Assembly (NCBI RefSeq): GCF_022581195.2
Contig: NC_061462.1
Span: 5,580,001 to 5,644,000, forward strand
Direction of reading: 5' to 3'
Source: Helicoverpa zea
Taxonomy: Eukaryota; Arthropoda; Insecta; Lepidoptera; Noctuidae
DNA: 64,000 bases
The translations under genes and the position numbers were made by a program. Below are positions 1 to 13,100 of this stretch, piece by piece. Position 1 is the stretch's first letter; each line of letters opens with the position of its first letter. The notes under the pieces were generated by a model. That model saw only the letters and a list, made by a program, of their open reading frames with translations, was not told the origin of the DNA and made no database searches.

Positions 1-3000
1 TCCATACATCATGTCGAATAAGTTGAGTGTCACAAGGAAATAGGTATACGAAAGAATCATCTTAAACTATTCTTTAGAGAATTCTACCTATGCAAATTTA
101 ATATTTTGATTCATTCACAGAGGTTTAAAAACTAAAAAGTGGTACAACCTCGCCTTAAAGTAAGCCACATCTGTCGATCGAGTCACACATACCCGACTAT
201 GCACCTGCTACAATTTATATTCTCCTTCATTCCTATGTACAATATTGAAACAGCGAGATTAAACTTTCTATGTGTTCACCGAGTGATTTTTGAATTGACT
301 ATAGTTTGTCATATTCTCGTTCGAGTTTTATGGTTTATTTTATTCTACGCTATGTGAATTTGTTCCGAGAAATTAATTTCAGTAGATTGAAATAGACACG
401 TGAACAAAAATTCATTGATCTGGCAAAAGTGTCATTCATAGAACTGGCTAGGTACTATACATAAAATTTACATAGATATTGAATATTCGAAAAAAAAGTT
501 GTAAAATCACTCGTTTTTTTTTAATAACAAATTAAACAATTTCCATTTTGTTGACCACTTGTGCAGTCATCCAAATAAAACACAAAGCACTGCGATCGCG
601 GTTTGACCAACTGAATCGAAAAGATACGGCAGCCATTAAGCTGCAAACCCTTAGTTCTGTACACCATTACTGTGTCCACAACGAATTGATAGCGAGAAGC
701 GACGACATTTGATATTACACCAGAGGAAGGAAATATTAGAGGAGACGCCATAAGGCGGTGGTCAGGCGCCTCCTTGTAGGTCAAAACTTACGGTAAGCGT
801 GACCAAAAGAATCAGTAAAGAACCAACGAGACGTTCGGGTTCCTTTAGACATCTATCAAATATTGTAGGTTTGGTTTTAAAAAAAGGGCGAGATCTAATG
901 AAGGCGTTTGCGGGTGGAGCCGGTAACCTTCCCGAATATCCGCATTTTGGCGACACTAATTTCTTAGGAGATTTCTCGTTATGACATCTCTAAAGTAATT
1001 TTGTTCTCCGTGGATATAGCAGTACGGCAATGCAGCAGTGTGACTGCAAGACGTAAACAAACGCGTTTCAGAGCAATGGCCGCTGTGAAAATGCAGCTAA
1101 GGGAATTCTTTTGATTCCGTCTATCGTCGCTGTTTTATTAGAGGTGCGGTTGCAGTTATAGCGGGGTCTAGCAGTTATGTGGGGTTATTGATCTATAGAT
1201 TTGTTCTAGCTTTTCAATGGACAGTAAAAATATTGATGGAGAGCTTCTAGGAATTGATATGAGTAAAACAATAAATAAATTCTGCATTTATTGTGCACAC
1301 AATTGTACATTGATAAAACTGCCTTAGTGGCTACTACTATGTAAAACTTTATAGTAAAACCTACGTGACCATTCGTGCAAAAGCGGTCTAAGATAAATTA
1401 CCCACGAGTTTCTTTCTTTAAAAACTAACCTATATAGCAAACAAAAAAAAAACAAAAAAAAACTCACAAAGTGTTTCCAGTTTCACACGTTAAAGGAAAA
1501 CAGAATATATTATATGTGGTTATCTTTCGCCAGTTGTTACCGTCGACCAAGAAGGATGGATTACCTTGGCACTCGTGGGCGAGTCTATTGACTATGTAGA
1601 AAGGTGTGAAGGAAATTCGTGTACAAAGACAACTATAAATATTTATCGTAAGCTTTGAAACTGAGTACAACCCACAAACTTCCCACGGTAACAATATTAA
1701 TGGTATAAAAATAGTATGTCAGTTCATATCTGGAGAAATAAGTACTATGACCCGTATAAGAATATGTGGGAAGATATTGTAATTCGGTCAAGTGAAATAG
1801 TTCATCTAAAATATTTTTATTTAAATGTCAAGAGGAGTGTGTTTCACATACAATTCACAACATCACCAGGCGATTTATTTTTCTATAAAATAAAGAATAA
1901 ACCATTTAAGTGCCTAATAAGCGCCAATTATCTATCCAACTAAAAAAAAACTGTAGGTAAGTAGAAATAATGATTCGAACGAAAGAATTCAATTTCACTC
2001 CCAAATTGCTTAGGTAGACATTTCCACTAAATGTACACTATTAAATTTAACTACTGTTTCAAACAATAAAGGAAAGCGTCGAACTTTAAAAGTTTTTAAT
2101 TCCATTAGTACAGGACTCGGTCTTAAAAGCTAGAACTGGGATGTTTAAAAACTTTGTATACTTGAAGACATAGTGTTGTAAGGTACTGTTACAATCTATT
2201 AATGGCACCAATGAACACTGAAAAAAAACTAAAAAAAACTCCGAAATACAACACCTTCGATATTATTTATCTACAGGTAAAAAAAATCTATATTTCTATA
2301 CAGCAACTAGCTTCCACCTGCGGTTTAGCATACGTCTCTAATAAATCTCTTTCCTCGATAAATAGTCTACAAAAATATGGTTTCGAATCGCACTATTTCC
2401 TGAAATGAATGCAATCAGCGTAACCAAAAAACTCTTCAGCTTTATACTATTAGAAGTTACAGATGCAATTTTCTTTAAAGAACAAATTTTAAAGTCGTCT
2501 CGTCTGTTCCAATGAAACTCAAATTATGATCAACATTGGGATCAACCCACCTTCTTTAAGGCAGCGACGTCGATCCGTTTCCAATTATTTCGCGGAATAT
2601 TATACTAAGAGAATAGATTTGCTGGAATTTATAATAAGAAGTAATAACAGTTAAGTTCAGATAAATTAGTTTGATAGAGGCTATCAAGTAATTATTTATT
2701 GTCATAAAAGTGATTATGTGAGATGTTCATAAAAACAACCAAGAAAAAGAGAAAATACGAAGGTACCGTTTGTGCTCGCGGTTCAAAAAGATATAAATAA
2801 CGAGAAACAGACCTTGTCACTAATAGGTAATTATGTCTAAAAGCAAAAATCAAAAGTTATCAGTATATTTACAACCCTAAAACAAAAAAAGCGTATCTCC
2901 CCGAAGAACACAAATAACCTAATCCTATCCAAGCCTGCTCAAGTTGTCTTCGAGAAAGGATATTCCAGCGGGTTGAGCACAAAATTCATCGGAACCGAGT

Positions 3001-4028
3001 AAAGTCACGCGCCGCAATAACTTGTTCTAGAAGTCTAGACCGCTTGTTCTAGCACCTTCGTATAATTGTGAAACAAGCATCGTCCAACTACTAAGGCATT
3101 TTCGCGTGGATCTAGAGATTTGAGGTTTACATCTTAGGTAGCTTGTTGTAAGTGCTTAGTTGAGTCATAGTCAGAAAATTGGTTAATAACTCTGTTTTAT
3201 ATTTTTTTATAACAAAAGATAGCGTCAAAAATCATTCAAAAGCGTTTAAAAAAATACTGAGACATACGTAGGTTAAGTTTAATTTAAAAGAAAACTTTCA
3301 TAGTATACTTTTGTAAACTCATTAAATCATTGAACTACGGTTTCACATCTTCGGTGAATGCAAGAGGTATGCCGGACTAATCGACAGCCATTTTCATGGG
3401 GGTTTATATCCACATATTATACTTTGTCAATCCAACCAAAAAACAATCGGAAACATTTTTGCAATCGATATACATTGAAATGATAAAATTCGTAACCCAT
3501 GTTTTTCGAAAATCAACATGGCATACACAAAGTAAACATGGATACAAAAATAAATCAACATCCGTATGTAAAGCGTTAAGTAAATAGGCACGTGGTTAGA
3601 ATTCTTTGTATCTCCGCTTGTGTGGAAAACACACGAACATTATATTTTGTATGCTTTCCAGCTTTAATTTTATACCAAAATAAATTTACCGAATAACTGA
3701 TGCCATGCCATCATGACAAAATGTATTTAATCTGTTGAATATAGTGATGTAATACTTTAACCACAATAATACTCCATAAAAACTATTTTTGAAAACAAAT
3801 ACGATTATGACTAAAAAAAAAAAATTCAATAATAATAGATTCAATTTATTGGTCTTATAAAAATATAAGATAAGCCACTTATTTTTGGATAAGATCAACT
3901 TAATGTTATTACGCATGGCCCTATTTCTGCAACCCTTTTATGTGTGTTTAATAAAAATATGTATATAAATGTAGGATATATAAATACATTTTTCTTTGAA
4001 ATAATTCTGTTATTCTAATTTGTTTCAG
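1..4028. other. Non-coding DNA upstream of the first coding exon
   Basis: I found no convincing coding exon here. The open frames are short and overlap on both strands. The stretch ends in a 3' splice acceptor (TGTTTCAG at 4021-4028) directly before the start-codon exon, so at least its last part is probably an intron following an unlocated 5' UTR exon. A short piece at about 2303-2328 resembles the degenerate repeat at 38423-38520. A somewhat GC-richer patch at about 720-960 is open on both strands but has no recognisable product. Confidence 0.6.
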
Positions 4029-4047
4029 ACAAATCATCAACGGACAC

Positions 4048-4114
4048 ATGTTTTCGCCGTCGTCGACGAAAGCGGCCTGGTGGCTGGCCACGTTTTTTAG
4101 TGTTTTTGTAACAG
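4048..4114 (+). CDS. Exon 1 (coding part): start codon and signal peptide
   Basis: The exon begins at 4029 after the acceptor TGTTTCAG, so 4029-4047 is 5' UTR. The ATG at 4048 opens MFSPSSTKAAWWLATFFSVF, a short basic N-terminus followed by a hydrophobic core, as expected for a signal peptide. The exon ends with a single G before the donor GTATGT at 4115 (phase 1). That G joins GT of exon 2 to make Gly23. Confidence is slightly below the Ig exons because a signal exon is short and weakly conserved. Confidence 0.78.
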
Positions 4115-7100
4115 GTATGTACGAAACGAATTACGTTATGAAATTAATAACCTAAATTCTAAACTATTTTTATCCGAGTAAGTGAAGTACCTGAGAAGCT
4201 AAAGTACTGTGTACTTAATTTTAAAATTGTATGCACTCTCTTTTCAAGTATTAATAATGCATAAACAAAATTATACCTCTTTCATACAATTTATATAATT
4301 CACCTGTATCTGTGGTTGTACCTAACCATTGTGCGCCTGTAACTCGCACAACCCATAGCCCGAGAGTACTATTCAAATAAACTCAGTTGACCTTTACTGC
4401 ATGTATGGGACCTAAGCTTAGTAATATTTAGGGTATTTTTCCTTCTTGTATATGGTTTCAGGCCTTTTTATAATCTCAGTTTGTTTGGATAGCCTTCGCA
4501 AAGATACTGAACTTTGCTATTCGGGAAGATATTTGGCAGGGGACTACATTTAGATTCATGGAACGTTTTTGTCATCAATTTTGGTCTAGGAATAAGTATT
4601 TAAAAAAAATGAACCGATTTCAATGTAAACAAACTGGGAATTTATTTCTTGCTCTTCTGTGTAACCACTTTCCATGTTCTTAAAAGAACATTCTCCGAAA
4701 TCTGAATAAAACTCTAATCTCACGAGGTTCTTTCTTCAAAAATCACGGCTTGCCCGTAAAATCAGGGAGTATGCTAATACTATACGGTAAGAAAGCTCTC
4801 CGACCCGCACCTGTTTCGCACAACACTTAGGTATTAACCCCTATTAGTACAGTTTACTTGTTCCGCTAAATCCGACCGGTGCGTTACATTTTATCCGCCG
4901 CTACGGTTCGGTTTAAGCCCACCCTTATTTAGAGTGCACGGCTAATACTCGCCGACTGTACCTTAATAATTGTGTGCTATAATAGAAGTACTTTTTTTTT
5001 AAATATTAATAACAAAAGTTTGAACAACTACATGTATTAAATTAATATCATTTGTATGACTTATTAACAAATAAAACTCAAGATTTACTTACCTACTCTT
5101 ATAAAAACTGACTTTACCTACCTAATAAATGGTATGAATTAATTTATTATAATACTAAATGCATCCTCCTTTTATAATCCGCTTAGTGAAATAGCGGATA
5201 AATAACGGCTCTGCTCAGGAAAGCAGCCGTAATAGCTAACTTGTCAAAAGTGAAAAATCAAAAACAAGTTCGTATAACAAGTTTAAGGAGTGAGGAAGAT
5301 AGTAAAAGACTTGTTAACAAGTTGCTAATTAAAGTATACAAGATACTTAAAAACTTGTCAACACTTAGACGTAGTTACTACATAAAAACTTGGAAAGTTA
5401 TTACTCCATGGAAAATGGTAGTGCCGGTCCAAAAACCCTGTGATGTATGGCATTTTAAGTGGGGTTATCTCATGAATAACTTCTGAGTTTGTTACTTTGT
5501 AAATCAAACATATGTATTGACCAGACCCGATGTGTTTGTGTCATGTTATACAAACAATATGTACTCTTTTGTGGAATGGAAAAGTAACTACATGGGCCTA
5601 AGTAAATTCAGTATTTTATACATAATACTGCTTATGTAGGTTGAGTAGTTTTCAACGACCACTTGATAAAATTTACGCTGAAAAATGTAGTCCCTGACTA
5701 TTCTTCTGTACCTAGACATTTATAATATCCAAAGTTACACACCATGTCTATTTTATCTTTGTTTTATTTTTACATGGGCAGTTTTTTTAAAGACCTAATC
5801 ACCGATGTTACTTAAAATACTAATGCAGTCACACAAAAAATAATGATCAGTCATTTTTCTTTACTCCCACTGAAGTATAAAACCAGAGTCATTAAACGTT
5901 AGACGTTAATCATTGTTCACACTACCTATGCCAGAGGCCGTCGCTAATTATAAAACAATAGAAAATCAGTAGTGTCTTTCGTTAATCTGCGCTCCGGAAT
6001 ACAACTGGTTAAAGCTAGTTAGGTGATTATAACCTGCAGCTCATTGGGTATGAAGATTGTGATGATTCTTTTGTTTCCAGGTGAGATGCCAATCCAGGCG
6101 GAGTTGGAACCTGAGTTCCTTCAGGCTCTGGAGAACCACACAGTCACACAAGGACGCGACGTGCACTTCACGTGCGTCGTCAACCATCTTTCTAATTATA
6201 GGGTAAGGACTTACACCATATTTTCTAGATTTTTAGTAAAAGATCTGGGTACCAAAATGGTTATGATACAATAGCTCATCAATATAACACAATACTCACT
6301 CAGAATCAGAATTCACAAAAACTATGAAAACTTCAGCAAAACATTTTTATTTTTATTTATCACGAATTTACTTTTCTATTGCAGATATAAATAACCTAAT
6401 TCGACATAGATTTATCTGCCAAAATGTAGTGCAAATCTTTAAACATCACATTTCACATTTTAATAGGCAACTTGTCACCAAGAAAGCAAGTCTTTCTGTG
6501 ACATATTTACTATGCAAAGTTACATTAAAGATACGTTTTGATACAAACACGGTGTAAGTTATCTCAAGACGAGTTAACCAATTCTAGCGCTTCAGACTCT
6601 AACACAAATACGAATGTACAATATTAACAGCGAGTACTTTGCGGCGCAGACTTGTACTATATAGCTTTATTTATTAAGCTAGATTAGGTATATAAGTAGG
6701 TAACTAAATTAAAATGTTTGCGCAAGTCTTAATGATTAATTAAACTATTTACAGCATTTTTGTTGCCAAGGCGATATATAGGTATATTTTCTTGTAAATT
6801 GATACTGAATTAAAATTTAGAATTTTAAATTGCTCTAGCTAGCACGTTGGGACATGGAGATATACCAATCCTATGATGCAAAGTAAACTTACGCTTCATC
6901 TTGGCAACAAAAAAAAAACATTTTTTGTTAACTCGTGTTATTTATTCATTTTATAATAAGTGAATTCGATTTTACGAAACATTTTATTGCGAGACCTAAG
7001 TTACTGGTAGCAACAAAATCACTAACCATGTTTTAGTTTTTTGCAGTTTATTCTAAAACACTTTCTATTGAATCGGTGAATGCTTCAAACCTTAGGTACT

Positions 7101-10100
7101 TGTTCGCTACAAAAGGACGTTACGATGAGTGCATTGTGGTATATCGCGGGTTGAAAGGATTTGATTTGACACGGATTCTGAGGAAACTCGAATATCTTAT
7201 CGTATCGGATTATCTTGAAAGGAAAGCAAGCTACAAGATGATATTGTTCGCTGAAACTGTTATTATTTTTTTTAAGACGAAATTACGAAGAAAATTGTCG
7301 TGTTCTGTGTGATTGTATTCTTTAACACCGTTTTAACACTGTTGTATTCTCCGCTCGGATTTTCCACTTAGTTGTTTTCTGAGGGATACTGATCGGTTCG
7401 TATCGGTGAAAATCCGCCAGTGTGAAAAGGCTGTAAAAGCTTATTTTGATATTTTGTATTATATATTACCGTATAATTAATTATGCTCAAAACGAATTCA
7501 TTTAGATAATCAGTCATATTATACGTATGATTTTAATATTATCACGAATATTAGGTACATGTACGTATTACGAACATAAGGGGTAAGAAATATATATTGA
7601 CAATTGCAAATTCATTAATAAAGAGAACATTGATAAAAAAAATTAAGTACCTATTTTACAACTGCAAAGTAATCAAGAAAAATAGGTCCTCAAATACGTA
7701 CTTATGTTCCATATTTAAAAACAAAACCCACATGCGCCAGATAACAAGCCGAGCATGAAATAAGTGGTCCACACTCCGTAGCATCCAGCAACTGAAATGT
7801 AAACTTCATCCATCATAAAGTTCGTAATCTATGAAGGATTTTACTCGGAAAAATCATGTTCTTGTTTCAGACAAACGAAAGACGGGGATACATAATACCG
7901 TTTTAATGATGGAAAATAAAATAGAAATGTTCGGGTGAAGTTTTATGAAACTCTGCTTGCTACACTTGAAATAGCAATTGACACAATAACAAAATAAACT
8001 GATATAACTCAAATGTAGGTGGTCGGACAAAGCTTAAACGCTGAATATTATTTTTTATTCTTGTTTACTTTAACATTTTTTCGAAGTCAAAGTCAAAGTT
8101 ATTTCATATACTTATAGCTGTTAGAGGTGCTTACGAAACGCACGGTTCCAAGGGTAGGTTTTATAGAGAAGAACCAGCAAGAAACTGAATCAAACATCTT
8201 ATACCTACTAATGATTGATGCATTAGTGTAAACATTCGTTGGTGAACATAATAAATAAATGAAATCTTTAAGTAATTATTGCTTATACATCCCGTATGGG
8301 CATCAGACCACACCCGGCAATTATGACGTCATTAAACTATGTTACAGTAATACAGTGTCATGTAACGTTATCTGTCACACAGCATAAACTATAGACGCAA
8401 CTTGAGCACACCAAATGCCAACATTCATCTTAATAGACGAATGATTAAGTACTCCTTTAACTGCTTCAAGCGTTTAGTTACCTGTACAATTGGTTGCATA
8501 AATATTATAAATGGAGACTCTTTGGTGGTCTTCCTCTTTATTCGTTCATGAATATCTATACATAAACGAAAATATTGAATGATTATAAAGCGCAAATCAC
8601 ATGGGTTAAACTTAGATATCAAGATTTATTAAAAATTTATTTACAATGAGATATGGACAATAAAAATATTAGTTGCCATTTCGCTAAAAGCCTATAGGAG
8701 ATCAAAAAAATTGTATACAATTTTCATACTGATTATAAAATTGTTATTTTATTATTATTCGAGGCCAGAGATTAGGGTCATTAACATACCTATAGGTAAT
8801 TATAGGGTATAGTCTTTTTCTTTCTAATCTTTTGCAAAAATATGTTTGAATGGTGGATGACAAAAATATCAAAGAATAGAGATCAAACTGTGGTATTTTT
8901 GTCGTCCTGAAATAACAAAACATTAAAATAACGTCAAAGCTGAAACAGTTTTTTTTACAAAAGAATCTATCGCCGCTTACTGAAGTAAAATATACGTATG
9001 CTATTAATAAAAGAGCTCTCAACGTAAATAAATAATACATGTCAGATTTACACAGACCTGAATATGGGTTTGTTTATCGGATTAATGTAATCCTGGTCGC
9101 CAATAAACTAACAACCTGTCACGCTGCCTCTATTATAATAGTTTTACAATTTTATTATAAGTTTATAACTTGAAAATATTGTTTGAAAACTTTTGTGACG
9201 TATCGTTTCTTCTTTCATGTAATCTCCCTTAAAACCGACTACCCAAAAAGAAGGAGGTTCTCAATTCATAGGATCTTTTATGCTAACTCAATAACGCCTA
9301 GACCGATTTGCAATATTTGTTTTTCTTTACTACTACGTACCTACATGAAAATGACCAGGATTGTAACAACATAATAACATGTGTAGGCAGCTATATGCGT
9401 CACATTAAATCACGAGCCAACTTAACGAACTAACAAGAATCGCAAAACATGAATCATGTTAATAACTCAGATGAGGCAGTATGTAAACATAACATAACTA
9501 TGAAAGCTTGAACTTGTAACAAAAACTGGTAGTAGCGACAAGTGCTCGCATTCAGCCGGCAGCACTAGCCACGCTTACGTTGAAACTCCGCGGAAATAAT
9601 TCTCACAAACAATGAAATTGTTACTAATTTATTTTCCAACCGCAACAAAGCGAGATGTCACATGAAAAATGCTCGGGAGCGGCACGGATGAGACACCGTG
9701 CATTCCTCCCGCGAAACTCTACAATTTCACGTGTCGTACCCTCAGTTTTACATTTGCTACAGCGTTTAAGTCACATTAAGTTTCGTCTTCACTGTGAACA
9801 ATACAAACGATTTAAAACTCGCGCGAGCTCCCGGGAAATGCGAGCGATTTATGACATTAATCCTAGATATAAAATGAAATTTCACGCTCGTATGCAACGG
9901 TACAGAACCGTTTTGTTTTGTAGACATCCGCTCTAATTGCATTGTTAAATTTAGCTTCCGGCTGTTTCAGATATTCTTGACTTTGATTAAACTTCACATG
10001 GCGCTCCTCTTATAAAAATGTGTACCGTGTCTGTGTCAACACCAAGCCAATTCTGTCTGTATTGTCTCCTAGTCAATATTTATACAGTCGCTATAGATTA

Positions 10101-13100
10101 TAAGGAATCCAATAAGGCTTTGATTGTACTGTGAAGTAATGGCAATATTATTTTTAGGTGGCGTGGATTAAGTCAGACTCGAAGGCGATTCTGGCGATAC
10201 ACACGAACATGGTGGCGCTCAACCCTCGCCTGAGTGTCACGTACAATAATCACAACACGTGGAAGTTGCACGTCAGCAACGTGCAGGCGAACGACTCGGG
10301 CACCTATATGTGCCAAGTCAACACAGACCCTATGAAAAGTCAGGTGAGCTACACTTTGTCACACACGAAGCTGAGATACTAAGTTTACAAAGTAGTTATT
10401 TTGCAGACAGCGCTCTAAAACTTAAATGTAACGTTCGTCAACAAGATAGCGTTTGTTTCCTTTTTAAGAAAATCTTGTGAGCAATACTTGTGAAGTTGTG
10501 AGACAAGAAAAAGTGTTCAATCAAGCAGCGAGTGTTACAAGCACTTGTTTCAGTTTCCAATAAATTATTATGAAACGCTCAGCTAGCGAGTGAACGCCTG
10601 ATTAAGTGCAGAAAACAAATCAATAACAAACGTTATACTAGTTTATTTTAAAAAGCACCATTCCCTCAAGCTATAAATACTGCAAGTTATAAATAGATAA
10701 TCTAATTTCACAGAACGATTGATGTTGTTTTCCATTCATAAATAATGAAGTTTCGATGATACCAATTCTATTTTTATATCCATTCTGTTCATTCAGTTAG
10801 AATAATCGAACAAGTTTATTTTTTTAGGCTTTTATAAATATACATTTACAAGAATTTACAAGAAACATTAAAGGCCCCGGAAGAGATGGCGTGACGAACT
10901 AGACGCCTATCGTCCGGATTGGTGGGCACGATCGAAAGATCGGGAAGGGTGGAAGCGAGATGGGGAGGCCTTTGCCCAGCAGTGGAACACTACAGGCTAG
11001 ATATAATAAAAAAAAATAAAAAAGATACATTTGCTTTAAAAATCAGATAAAATAAGAGGGAACTAATTATTATGAAACACCAAAAACTAAACACTAAGTA
11101 GTTAGTTAACCAGGGATTACAGTCAGACACGTTCGGGGTATTATGTCTAGCTAGTTACAGCCACGGCGTTAAGGATTATAATACCGCTTTATTTTACTTT
11201 TCAAAGCCCACGAGCGAACCTCATTCATTTTACATTAAATACCTGATGTAATCCTAACCAAATATTTAAGTAGGTAATTACCTTAAAATGTAGGCGATTA
11301 ATTTAGATGTTTATCAAATTAGGATGAAATTAATTTTGCACCGCAAACTCAGTATCAATCGGATTTGGGAAATTGATCGTTATTTAGATAATATCGTTGT
11401 GTAATAATCTATGTACACATGCTATTCAATCAGGCTTGTATTATTATAAGCTAGGGTATGATCTCCTAGCTTTCATCAGAAATAAAACGTCAATTCGTAT
11501 CACAATAACTTCTTGTATTCACTTTTAAAACACAATTTTTAATAACAATCGTAAGAAAACATAGTTTATCAGTGCACGAAGAAAACGCGCGCTCTATCTG
11601 TCAAAATCTTCATAGGGTTGTCATCACGGTGTGGCAGCAGTGTTGCCCGTATAAAATAAAAGGATCTAACATTATGTTGTAATATACATGATTTAGATCA
11701 ATTCTCCTGCAAAGCTTAATTACTACTTACGAAAAAAAAGTAACAACGTTTTGTGGTTCCTGGGACAGTGATTAAAGAAACGAATTCTAGCTTATCTCTT
11801 ATTTATACATACAGTACGTTTGAATCACACACGAAAAATAAGCAACAAAACAAAACATAATCAAGACACTCCCAATTACGTTCCAAACAAAAGACTGCAC
11901 TAATAAGGCTAACTAGAGTAATTATTTTTGTCAGATGGGTCATTTATCCGTGGTGATCCCTCCGGACATAGTGGACACTGTGACGGAGGGTAGTTCTGCG
12001 CAAGAGGGCGGGAGTATAAGATTGACGTGCACCGCAACTGGCGTGCCGCCACCGACCGTTTTGTGGAGACGGGAGCACAACCGACCCATAGTGTTTAGAC
12101 ACGACGGTGGCAGGGAACGGAAAGGTGAGTCTTTGTTGCGAAAACTACTGAAAAATGTTTGTTTACTTACGCTTTAAATGCTGTTTACTTTGTAACGTGT
12201 ATTTAAAGCGTGCACCTTCCTATTGTGAAAAACGTGATTACCGTATTACCTCGGCCATGGAATCAATTGATGTTAATATTATCATTTACTATTTTGATCC
12301 GTTTAACCTGTTTTGTTTATTAACTGCGGGATAATGATGAGTAAGTTATCAGAACTGATTTTCAATAGAAATATACAAAAAGGTATATAAAAAAAGGTTT
12401 TATGATTAATAGGATAGAGGATTCAATTATAACTAGGTATGTACCTACATACATTGTATGCATAGGTTCTATGTGACTGGTAACACTATATATAGAGCAT
12501 TAATTATGTGCGTAATTATTAATTTGTAATACGGTATTAATATATGTAACTGTCAGCTTTTGTACAATATGTGTGTACCTACCCACATCCATTAGATTCA
12601 TGTATTACATCAATTACAAGGATTGCCAATAGTTTGTAAGTGTGCAAGTATGGATTTAATATTTGATAGGGTCTCAATTTTTGGAATATTTCCACCCCTA
12701 GATCATGATCTTTTTAAGAATTCATCTAAATAAGAAGTACATGTAAAAAAACTTAATATTTTCGAAAATATTTAAAAAAATATATTATAGTAAGTAGTTA
12801 CGTAATAATTAGGTAATGGAATTAAACAGACTCGCAAATAAATTCACATTAATTAACCTTACAAAAGCAGCTACAACATTAAGATAAAAATAAGAGAGAG
12901 GTTTAATCACATTTCAAAAATCATAAAACACATTCAATCAAAGGGAACACAAGTTTCGTCTTATTAAAGATGGCGCGGACTGTCTGCGGTCGGAAGTAAT
13001 CAACAGTCTGTATTGTGGTGCATAATGAAGGGTGCCGCTCGATAGTTACTCTAGCTGCTCTCAATATCATATCTACAATAATCTACATATCTTAAGGTTA

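Larger units (their letters stand above)
6203..10157 (+). other. Intron 2 of the Ig gene
   Basis: This 3955-bp intron runs from donor GTAAGG to acceptor ATTATTTTTAG. It contains degenerate repeats at 8083-8190 and 9231-9268. A GC-richer patch at about 9540-9950 is open for 93 codons from a GTG at 9655, but I recognise no product or splice signals for it. Confidence 0.8.

Noticed and set aside
799..984. Overlapping open frames on both strands near 760-984
   Set aside because: The peptide strings matched nothing I know, and no clear acceptor or donor frames them; kept only as part of the upstream non-coding region.
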